Source of the DNA: Apoderus coryli | Taxonomy: Eukaryota > Arthropoda > Insecta > Coleoptera > Attelabidae | Reading direction: 5' to 3' | Assembly (NCBI GenBank): GCA_911728435.2 | Contig: OU452199.1 | Location: 40,125,253 to 40,189,252 of the forward strand | DNA length: 64,000 bases | In this document: one piece after another, positions 40,945 to 51,022 of the stretch | How the letters are laid out: the number at the start of each line of letters is the position of its first letter | Numbering within the stretch: the stretch's first letter is position 1 | Notes under the pieces: generated by a model | The model's input: only the letters and a program-made list of their open reading frames with translations | What the model was told of the DNA's origin: nothing | Databases searched by the model: none | Program-made: the position numbers and the translations under genes

Positions 40945-42060
40945 GGATGGAGGTTTTTATGTTGTGACGTTCCTGTTTGACCTGTCGAATGCGTTCGATG
41001 TGCTCGACAGAGATTTCCTATGTACAAAGCTGGAGACTCTTGGGTTACGTGGGTCGATTAACAGATGGATTCGATCATATTTAACAAATAGACGAATAGC
41101 GGTTAGGGTTGAGTCGGTAGTGTCAGAGTCGCGGAGCATCGATTTGGGAACGCCTCAGGGCAGTGTACCTTTGCTCTTTCTGCTTTTTATCAATGATCTT
41201 TCAGCTAATATCACACACGGTTCCCTTTATCTGTATGCAGATGACACAACCATATTGTTGTCCGACAAGGATTCTGAGATTCTGGAGCGGAAGATCAATG
41301 CTACACTTTATGAGTTCCAGGTGTGGTGCAGAAAAAACAAACTGATCATAAACTATGGTAAGACCGTGGCACTGCCCTTCAATAGATATAAATCATCAAA
41401 TATAGAAATTAAATTCAATCACGTTCTTTTGCCATTAACAAGGTCGGCGAAACTGCTGGGGGTGCTTGTGGATGACAGACTGGACTGGGTAACGCATATC
41501 GACGCCGTTTGCAGTAAACTGAATAAGAATCTATACTTACTTCGATCTCTAAGAGGATTCATGGATACCCCATCTCTTATTTCTGTTTATTATGCTTTAA
41601 TCTAATCAGTGATTGCATACAATCTTTTGATTTGGGGTAGAAGTGTTGAAATTGACAGGGTCTTTGTGCTGCAGAAGCGAGCGGTGAGGTGCATCTTTAA
41701 TATCCCGTTTCTAGGAACATGTAGAGATACATTTAAAAAACATAAGTTGCTTACAGTCACTTCAATATATTTGTACAAACTACTGTGTTACACATTCAAA
41801 AACAGAAACACACGCCTACTTGTGGCATTAATCATCAACATTTTACACGTGGACGAGATCGCCTGTATCTGCCCAGACCCAATCATGAGTTTTATAAGAA
41901 ATCACCGCATTACTCTGGGCGATATTTTTATAATCTTCTTCCGGAAGACATAAGAGTTTGTCAGACAGAGGGTAAATTTAAAACTAAACTAAGGGCTCTC
42001 CTTAATTCTAACACGATCTATAGCTGTCATGAATTTGCAACTGTTATGGAGACATCGTAG
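40945..42060 (+). pseudogene. non-LTR reverse transcriptase, 3' half
   Basis: Continues the frame broken at 23137 and encodes the palm and thumb: LFDLSNAFDVLD (motif A), LGTPQGSVPLLFLLFINDL (the usual LG before PLL is missing) and YLYADDTTILL (catalytic YADD). It is interrupted by an in-frame TAA at 41603 and a frameshift at about 41800. The last frame ends with the typical tail ...YFYNLLPEDIRVCQ. So the LINE copy was already defective or has decayed. Its 3' end is not clearly delimited; a hAT-type element follows at 42240. Confidence 0.85.
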
Positions 42061-42239
42061 ATTGTTTTTTTAGTGTTTCTGTTTGTATTTGTGTTTAATT
42101 TATATAACTGCAATTGCATAGGTGTATTCAAATTTTAGATTGTGACGTGTTTGTTTATTGCCTTATGTGTTATATTAAATTACCTGAGAAATCATCCCCT
42201 TTAATATTGCCGCGTATTTTTGAAACCCACTGTATACAT

Positions 42240-43328
42240 CAGGGGCGGCTAACCCTATGACTTTTTAACCAATTAAGATTTTTTACTGTTAAAAAAATGG
42301 TGCACAGATTGATAGATGGTATACCTATTCTACCTACGCACATGATGATTTGTTTTAAATTATGAAAATAACTGCTCGCTATCCAATGAGGCAACTTGCC
42401 CGTCGGCGAAAGCAGAACGAGTGTAGGCCAACTTCAATAAAACATCCATACTGGCCGTAATTAAATTATTTTAAGCGCGAGTCACTGCCTCTCGTCCCTA
42501 TGCACGGCGAATTGCCACTTTTAAATATTGTTATCTACTACCACATTGATTGATATTAGTCTCCGATTTTTTATTAAACAGAAACTCATCAGCTAACAGT
42601 TAACTACACACATTTTTATGAGTTTTACAACGTTTTTTTTTATTTTAAAAATTAATGTTTACTAATTTATGTAAGTTGAGTTGATTATCTATTCTACGTG
42701 CTCATGTACGTATTTTACTCAAAGTATTTATTATATGAGTACACATTCCATTTAGCTCTATCAACGTTAAACTTCAACACATAAATATCAATTGGAGTTG
42801 CACAATTTTGTCTAGCTTAGTAGGTATTACTGCAGCAATACATTAATGCGTGAAACAAAGATGGGAAGTCCGGCATTGCCTCTTCAAGCGTTTTAGATGT
42901 ACAGCAAATTGAGTGACAAAATAAATGAGGGGTAAAATGCCCCATCCACGTCTGACTATATACCCCTTCATTTACTACTTAGTGTTCTGTCGCTTTGACC
43001 TATTGATCATGCATTATCTTTGTTCAATAATTAATACAGTTTTGTAGGAAGTTGATAAAGGTTAATAAACTAAGTTTGAGTGGATGAATGACAGTATCAT
43101 TTGAATCATTAAATTGATTATCCACAGTATCAGGGACTACTTCATTCAAATATTAAATAATAATAATATCCACAGAATTTTGCATTTCTAAATCTAATGA
43201 TGTTGAGTTAAACAAAAATATTTTGTTGGCCTTGTGTCCTGTTTTCAGTAGCTAATAATTAATCAACAATTTTTGTATAAAAATCTTTGTACTGCCTCAC
43301 AACCCTCGGGACTCATGGGCCGCCACTG
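42240..43328. mobile_element. non-autonomous hAT-type transposon
   Basis: Ends CAGGGGCGGC and GCCGCCACTG are flanked by a perfect 8 bp duplication GTATACAT (42232-42239 and 43329-43336). CAGxGGCGG ends with 8 bp duplications are the hAT hallmark. The 1089 bp interior has no transposase. Confidence 0.85.
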
Positions 43329-43336
43329 GTATACAT

Positions 43337-43799
43337 CTTGAAATTCTTTACAACTATAGAATTAGCTATATTTAACGCTGTCGCGTCTCGCTCGCTATAT
43401 GTTCGCCAGGATTTATCTTGGCCTCATTTTGCGCTGCAAAACCGTCTGTGTCTGAAAGTTTCTTAAAGTAAAATAAACGCATCAAGTGGAATGACCCTGA
43501 TGAATCACGTGAATGTTTCTTTCAAATTATTATCTAAAATTTCCATTGCATGGGATTTTTATCTCAAGTGTTTAGATGAGAGTTATTAAATGTACATTAG
43601 AAAACACAGACAGCATGTTTCAAATGTAAATATATTTCAATCAACCACTTGTAACCTGAAACTGCGATACATTGAGAATTTATGAGACAAAAAGCCTATT
43701 TAATAATTTTTAGTGTCGTTATGTATATGAATTATCTATTATATTCAAAGGTAAAAAAAAAAAATTATGTAGAAAATAAGAAAGTGAAATTAGGATTTT
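43337..43799. other. no recognised gene
   Basis: Unique-looking AT-rich sequence between the hAT-type element and the LINE copy. Nothing supportable was seen. Confidence 0.5.
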
Positions 43800-43814
43800 T
43801 CGATGGATGTGAGA

Positions 43815-44462
43815 CCAATCTGTCCCCGCTATCGAACATGTTATGTATAAATTTAGAGAACAAGGCAAAACAACTACTCCACTGGCTAGTATATAATATC
43901 AATTTCATATTTTGTGTTTGTCAGAACATTGGCAATCGAAGGAAAACTTGAAACATATTAAAATTCAAAATTATCAGTGACTCTCACCCATTTTTGTCGA
44001 TCAAACAGAAGGAATGGGGGAGTCTGTATCTATGCTAGAAATACCATAAAATATAAGATTCTAGACTTGTCTCGAATTTGTTTAGAGATGCACGCAGAGT
44101 TCTGTGGTGTTTTGATAGAGTTACTTGGGGTCGTGGTTGTGACGATCTATAGATCCTGTTCTGAGGGAAATTTTGATCTGTTTTTGTTCAACTTGGAGGG
44201 TCTGTTGGCTCACTTATATGCGACTGGTTACAGGATTGTAATACTTGGAGATTTTAATGTGGATTTCCTAGGTCAGTGTAATAATCTAACTAATCTAAAA
44301 ATATTATTGAGTTCTTTTGATATAGGGGCAATAATATCTGATTACACTAGAGTAAGTTTGACTTCTAGAACTTTTAGTGAAATGAGATATCGATCTGGTG
44401 TTATCGAGGCATCTCTCTCTGATCATATGGGTCAATACATATTTATTTCTGTATTGATTTGA
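43815..44462 (+). pseudogene. LINE endonuclease (EEP/APE-type) fragment
   Basis: Pieces in different frames: the early part to about 43925 (LSPLSNMLCINLENKAKQLL), a shift through the CLSEHW region, then from 43977 THFCRSNRRNGGVCIYARNT, GYRIVILGDFNVDF and ASLSDH. GDFN and SDH are the catalytic motifs of APE-type endonucleases that nick the target for retrotransposition. The frame stops at the deletion junction at about 44462. Confidence 0.8.
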
Positions 44463-45840
44463 TTTTACCCACCAACATATTTCCTTCATTGTGGAAATCT
44501 GCTAGGATTATTCCTGTATTTAAAAAGGGCGATTTATCATTAATTGACAGTTATAGGCCTGTTGCATTGATCTGCAATTTTGCCAAAATTTTTGAGATTG
44601 CCTTGCATAATAAGCTGAATCCGCAAGTAAAAATTTTATTGTCTCCATATCAGCACGGTTTTATTGGAGGACGTTCTTGTCTAACTAACTTGTCCTCCTT
44701 TTCACATAGCATATGTGAGGCCCTGGATGATCGATCTCAGGTAGATGTTGTATATACGGATTTCCGTAAGGCATTTGACCGCATTGACGATTATATACTC
44801 TTGAAGCATTTAGATACGATTGGTTTTTCCAATGGGCTTGTTAAGCTGTTTGAACCTTACCTTGTCGATCGCATGCAGTTTGTTGAGTGTGAAGGTTATA
44901 AGTCCAGAAAGTTTGCTTCAACATCAGGTGTGCCACAGGGATCAAACCTTGGCCCACTATTGTTTAACATCTTTATTAATGATCTTGTTGAAATTATAGA
45001 ATGTCCAAAATTGGCTTATGCTGATGATCTAAAGATATTTTGTAGGATTGACTCCGTAGAGGACTGCGTGGTACTCCAAAACGCACTGCGAGTTGTCGGC
45101 AACTGGTGCAATCGAAATAAGCTCTATTTGAACATTTCTAAATGTAACGTTGTTAGCTTTCACAGAGTGAAAACCCCAGTAATTTGGAATTACACTATGG
45201 GAGCTGTACCCATTGAAAGACTTTCGCAGGTTCGAGACTTGGGTGTATTGTTTGATGAAGCTTTAACCTTTGTTCCCCACTATGAGCACTTGTCCGCATC
45301 TGCATCCCGTATGTTGGGGTTTGTGATCAGAAACACTAAAAAGTTTAGAAATATTTCAACCATTAAATTATTATATTTTTCATTTGTGTGGGCTAGACTT
45401 GAGTTTTGTTCGATCGTGTGGAATCCCTTGTATCAGTGCCATGCACGTGCATTAGAGTCTGTGCAGAGGCGATTCGTAAAGTATTTATATTTTAGGGAGT
45501 TTGGAGTATATCCAGCGAGGGGTGCAGATCACGATGTCCTGCTTTCAACATTTGACATTACATCTTTGTGGATGCGGCGAACGGTCTCTTCCGTCAGGTT
45601 TTTGTGTAATTTATTGCATAATAAAATCGATTGTGCGTTTCTTCTTGGCTGTCTTCGGTTTCGTTTTCCTCGAACTGAGTCGAGGTCTGATAACACCTTT
45701 TATCTCAGCATGGCTAGATCCAATGTTTTGCTGCAGAGCCCTGTATATTTTATCTGCTCCGTTTTTTAATGACTATTGTGCGGGGTCGGATATTGGTGTG
45801 GATTCTCTGTCTGGTATTTTGAGCCACATGAATGTTTAAT
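44463..45840 (+). pseudogene. LINE reverse transcriptase, N-terminus missing
   Basis: Long open frame of about 435 codons: FPSLWKSARIIPVFKKGDLS, SYRPVALICNFAKIFE, YTDFRKAFDRIDD (motif A), TSGVPQGSNLGPLLFNIFIN, LAYADDLKIF (YADD), then the thumb and the IVWNPLYQ region. A one-base shift in a T-run near 45762 separates the last ~25 codons (to the stop at 45839). The catalytic motifs are intact, so only deletion and frameshift kill it. Confidence 0.85.
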
Positions 45841-46058
45841 TTTTTTAGTTGATTATTTTTGTTTAAAACGTTGTACTTAATTATAATTGTTTACTGATAA
45901 GATTTAGCATTTTTAACTGATTTGTATAATTGTGAATTTGTCGTTTTTGTTTTTTATTGAAGTTTTAAATTGTAATTTTATTCTAGAAATGAATTTGAAT
46001 TTTCTCTAAGTGGGTCTTGTTACCTGTTGAAAATAAAGAGCTTTATTATTATTATTAT

Positions 46059-46293
46059 TGTTTCTGATTTTAAAGAGCACCAGCCATGTGTCTGGACTAG
46101 CAGGATCTCCCATGGAGGTATCTCTCGGCTTAGGGCTGCATTGGGGTTGATAGACTGGGATGTGGTTATGAACCTTTCGGTTGAGGAAGCTTGTAACTTT
46201 TTAGAGACTTTATCATCTCGTATAAATTGGAGTTCGAATCTGAGAGTTTTCTTCGGACTACTTGATGGAATTGTAGTGGCTACTCCTTATTGA
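46059..46293 (+). pseudogene. LINE inter-domain fragment
   Basis: Directly after the (TTA)n tail, an open stretch encodes ISRLRAALGLIDWDVVMNLS and FLETLSSRINWS. It resembles the linker between endonuclease and reverse transcriptase in Jockey-type LINEs. Too short to be sure. Confidence 0.35.
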
Positions 46294-47308
46294 TGGCTTG
46301 TCTTTGTGGTAAAAATTCATATAAAATAGTGACCCTCGTATCGTAAATGAAATCTGTATTTCTCCAAACAAAGAACTTAGGGTTAAAATAGATTACGAAA
46401 TTTGTTCTGTTTGCTGTAACTTAAAATAAGTTGATATTTCTCCAAATGTCAGGTACCTACGCAAGAAACAAACGCATCTAGTTATAATAGACACATTTGG
46501 TAAATAAATATCTTAAATATATTTCTGGGCTGGAGCCGCTCGACCAAAACATATGGCATTTTTGTGTCTAGACCTTTAAATAAATCATATAGTTATGTCT
46601 TTCGTACAGGGTGTCCTACCGGGAAATATAAGATAAATTTGAAAATTTAGCAGTGTAACTGTCGACGGGGGAGGATTAGTTAAAATAGTTACTGACACTT
46701 CCTGTTATTATATATTACAGTCAGTGGCGTACATTTTTTGTGTCAATTATTTTTTATTAAGTTAGTTAAGTTATTATTTCAAAGCAAATGAAAACTCACC
46801 CCCACAGTATTTTTGTCTTCTTATTTTAACATTAAATGTCACAGCTATGTTTGGTTTGATTTTAAACCTATATCCAATATACTTTAGTACATATTTTTAA
46901 TTTTTAACAGGTTCTGTGGCATCAAAAGTCTCCGAGAATGTCCTCATCGTAATTTATAATGGTTTCAGAAAAATATGTATTTATTCGAAATATATTTGCC
47001 AACGCCTATGGAGTGTAAATCCAATTCCAACAAGGAAGTCATTTAGCTTTTGTCACAATTCCCGCAATATATCTTTCATAGGAATGAAAGCATTTTCCAT
47101 AATTATGAATAGGTAGATAGTTATTACACATATATGCCGAAAGATACATTAAAATATGTTATGTTTAACAGGTATATACTAGGCCCCAGGATACAATTTC
47201 GATTTGAAAACCATAACTTTGCTTTATGGTTACTAGTTAAGTAAATTTTTCTTTTTATGTAAGACTAGGATTGTCAGATTTATTTAAATTAAATTTCAGC
47301 AAGAACGG
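46294..47308. other. no recognised gene
   Basis: AT-rich. A TACAGGGTGTCCTACC end lies at about 46606. The repeat ACAGTCAGTGGCGTACATTT (46719-46738) is shared with 22.5 and 54.06 kb. Confidence 0.5.
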
Positions 47309-47310
47309 TA

Positions 47311-48319
47311 CACTGAAAAAAATTCTAAAAATGAACCCTAATAAATAATTATTTGGCTTTTATTCGTTTAACTCAAACAAAATTTGTTTGACTCAAAAAA
47401 ACAGTGTTTGTCCGGAATAAATAGAGTTATTTGATTTTAAAAAAATATTTATGCCAAATAAATTGCTGCTGCTTTGGCAGAAATAAATATTTATTGAATT
47501 TAAATAACAGATTAAAGTTAATTCCTGGTTATTTGAAACAAGTAAATACTAATAAAATGAACCGACGTTCATGGCTGTTGGAGATTCAACTCCATAGCGC
47601 ACGCGTTTTAGTTTAGTATTAGTCCAATGTAGAAGGTGGTATTTATTGTGTTAGTTATGACTTATACCTATATATTATATAATAAATAAAAAAATAATAT
47701 CCGTTGAATCGTTATTATAGTGGTGTGGAACCTAGAGCACTTATATGACCCCTTTTCGAATGTAAGTGCCTAAATGTTATAAGTTAATTATAATTGAAAC
47801 GGTGACAAAAAAAATCTTAAATTGCTTGAGTACTAATGCATGATTGTTTATTTGATGTAACTAAATGTATATATACCTAAACCTAATATTATAATAATAT
47901 ATTATCGTAGTGAATTGATAAAATCAGGGTAGTAGATACACGTGGATAATGTGTAAATGATCTTGAAACTGAGATTTTATTTAACAGTATTTAATACAAA
48001 GATGGCGGCTTGTTTATATTTAGAGACCAACAAAAAAATCACCCAATGAAATATTTATTTAGGTATACCTATATAAATAAACATTTTTTTTGTTTTAAAT
48101 ATATGATTTGTTCTATCCAAATAAATATGATCGGCAAAATCTGATAGTTTGCTTTCAATAAATACGTTGTTTGTTACAAAGAAATATTTATTTCTGCAAA
48201 CATTCTTTTTCTAGAAATTAATTTGCAAATATTATTATTAATAAAACCAGAAACTCAACTGAAATATTTGTTTGGTTCAACCCCATTTTTTTTTATCCAA
48301 ACAAACCTTTTTTTCAGTG
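47311..48319. mobile_element. 1.0 kb TIR element with TA target duplication
   Basis: TA|CACTGAAAAAAA at the left and TTTTTTTCAGTG|TA at the right. TA duplication and short ends fit a Tc1/mariner-mobilised MITE. The interior is AT-rich and lacks a transposase. Confidence 0.65.
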
Positions 48320-48679
48320 TAGAGCTGGAAGAGGATGAAAATCCATTTTTTTCAACATCAGTTCTCGTTGAACGTTTGGATTGGAATTGAAGACTGAAAA
48401 TCTCAAAGGTGCTAAGTGCAAAAAATAAAATCTTGAGATATTTAAGAAACACTTTTTAAATACTTTATTTTTGCATAAATCGCGTTACATAAAAATAGAA
48501 GTTACGCTAAATATATAACTTAAATCAAAACTTTACAAAGGTCAATATTTTTATACAAAAAATTGGGTATATTCCGTATGTCGACGGGACCAATTCACCT
48601 AAAATGTTTTCAAGAATCTAGTACTTCCGGTTACATCGGAAATGGGAGTCAACTTCCTTATTTCAAATGCGACCCTATG

Positions 48680-49842
48680 CCAGTAAACACATATACGTAG
48701 ATTAAACGTTGATTCAACGTGTCAGTCGTTGATAATTGGTCTTACGTTAGAAAAGTTTATTTTAAGTTTAATTTTACACCATTCAGTTTAAAAGTTATAG
48801 ACATGTGTTTTTATTATCTAAATACAACTACGTGCATTAATTATGTTTAATTAACGTTGTATATGTATTATAAATAAACCATAAAATAAAAACTTTTGTT
48901 TTAGGTGTTTTTTAAACGCGTGTCAAACATTGTCAAAATTAGAAACGTTTATAAAACGTTCTTTATGTGATTTATAATAAACCGGTATTTATAGCTAAAA
49001 TAACGTTAAAAAATGTTCATGAGAAGCGCATAATTTTTAGAGGCGACAATAAAAACGTTAAAATGACGTTTTTTAAGTATTTTATAATCCGAAAATGACA
49101 GTTAAGGTAACGTGTAAAATAAACCAAAAAGTTGGATTGTTGGATGTAAATATGCAAAAAGCCGTTTGTTTTTTTTTGTGTTATTCAATATTTTTATATA
49201 AAATATTGTCAAAAAGAAATTACAAAAATCATTCGATACAACGTAAGTTTCGGCGACAGAAAGCGGCATAGTTCGCCGAAACTTGCATTATTGTATCGTA
49301 TAATTTTGTAAGTTATATTTGATCACAATATTTAATATTAAAAAACACCCAAATGTTTATATTTTTTGGTTTAACTATTTAACAAAAAGGGCATTATTTT
49401 TTCATCAAACTTTTGTATCAACTCAACAATGGAAATCTGGTAGTTTTATTGATTTATTCCATACATTTCATCAACGTATATTTCACGTTACAAAAATATA
49501 TAAAAGCAATTTTAAATTACGTGAAATCAATGTTTCTAAAATGCGTAATTAATACGATTACACAAACGTTTGTTTAAAGCTAATAATTAACGTTTGTGTA
49601 ATCGTATTATTAACGTATTTTAGAAACGAATAAATAACGTTTGATTTCGCAGTTGAATATATATACATAAATACGTTCAATACACGTTTTTTTAAAGCAT
49701 TTAACCAACGTTTCGTTATTAGTGTTCTGTAACGTGAAAAAGTGCGGCATATCAAAGTCAAATGTACGTATCTAATGTACCTTTTCCTAGAAAGGTGTTT
49801 TGTAATGATAAACGTTAAATAAACGTATGTGTGTTTACTGGG
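48680..49842. mobile_element. AACGTT-rich TIR element
   Basis: Ends CCAGTAAACACATATACGTA (left) and CCCAGTAAACACACATACGT (right, reverse complement). About twenty AACGTT/AACGTG/TAAACGT motifs are scattered through 1.16 kb, in both orientations and densest toward the ends. Two inner hairpins are seen: AAGTTTCGGCGA/TCGCCGAAACTT at about 49244-49286, and a 20 bp perfect pair at 49551-49607. No transposase is present. Confidence 0.65.
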
Positions 49843-51022
49843 ATATAGATTATATTATTTTTGGGTTCTCCTTGTAATTCTAAACATATTTCATGCATAA
49901 TATGTTATACCTATCGCCAACGGTTTTCGAAATATTATGTCAAAAATGACGTTTTCAGAATAAAGAATAATAACAATTTTTTATTATATGGAAGCTTTAA
50001 TAATTTAACTTGTTAGAATATCCTAGGAGATATAAATATAAAATGGGGGTTGCCATTTAAAAATTGCCTAAAGTAGGTCTATATCTCCTAGGATATTCAT
50101 CATGGGAACTAATACTAACAAATTTAAAAAACCAGTCTAAATTGGTGTAAATAATAAAAAATTAATGTTTATTAAATACTTAGAATCTTGATTTGTAATG
50201 TTTAAAAATCGATCCGTATTATAATACAATAAATACTGATATTATCTAGTCAAAAATAAATATTTATTGGCCAAGAATTGTCCAGCATATTAATTTTATT
50301 GTAATTTATTTTCTGACTAAATATAGTTTGAACTTTTGATGTATGTTCGGTGAATTATAATTTATTGTTTTTCAACACATCGTTCTGTCTGTTTATTGTT
50401 AACATATTATTATGCAATTAACACTGCTGTGGCAGTCTGCCACGGGCATGGCAATATCGTTTTGATATACGAAAACTTGATTCATTTACTTTTTAAGGTC
50501 ACCACAAGATTGACACTATAAACATCTTTTGATATATGCTTACGTCAAGTTGTAGTAGAATATATTCGATCATATGCTGGACATGTTCTTTGAAGACTTA
50601 GTAGATCCTAGCAATATGCATTGCCATCAGCGAATCCATAAATAAAGTGCATGTCGGTCATCTCGGCTTTTGTAGATATAATTAGTCATGGGGACCTCAA
50701 CAAATTTGACAGATTCAAAATGATTGACGTAGTCAAATAACATCAACGTTACTGATTTTTCGTCGATTTATGCGTCGTAGTTCCCCGGAACTTCAATTTT
50801 TCATACATATAAGTATTCCGCCTTTTTCCATCTGATGATATTATTAATCAAAATTAGTGAATGAAAATCCGACGTTGTTTCATTCTTAACCAGCCGATTT
50901 CCTTAATCTTAGCGCTAGCCTCTTTCACCCCTACGAATTCCACATACAAGCCGTGTGTGCCTGAATTCTGCATCAACTGAATCCTGTTCTCAGCAATTTT
51001 AGTCAAACAAGGGCCATATATA
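49843..51022. other. no recognised gene
   Basis: AT-rich. The ~50030-50100 stretch contains ATATCTCCTAGGATATT beside a partial inverted copy (CTAGGAGATATA at about 50023). No supported coding frame. Confidence 0.5.

Larger units (their letters stand above)
43800..46058 (+). mobile_element. Jockey-type LINE with internal deletion and (TTA)n tail
   Basis: The endonuclease part (43815-44462) runs directly into the reverse transcriptase part (44463 on). The endonuclease-to-RT linker and the first RT blocks are missing. The element ends in AATAAAGAGC and a (TTA)n tail at 46042-46058. The copy is dead through the deletion and several frameshifts. Confidence 0.85.
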
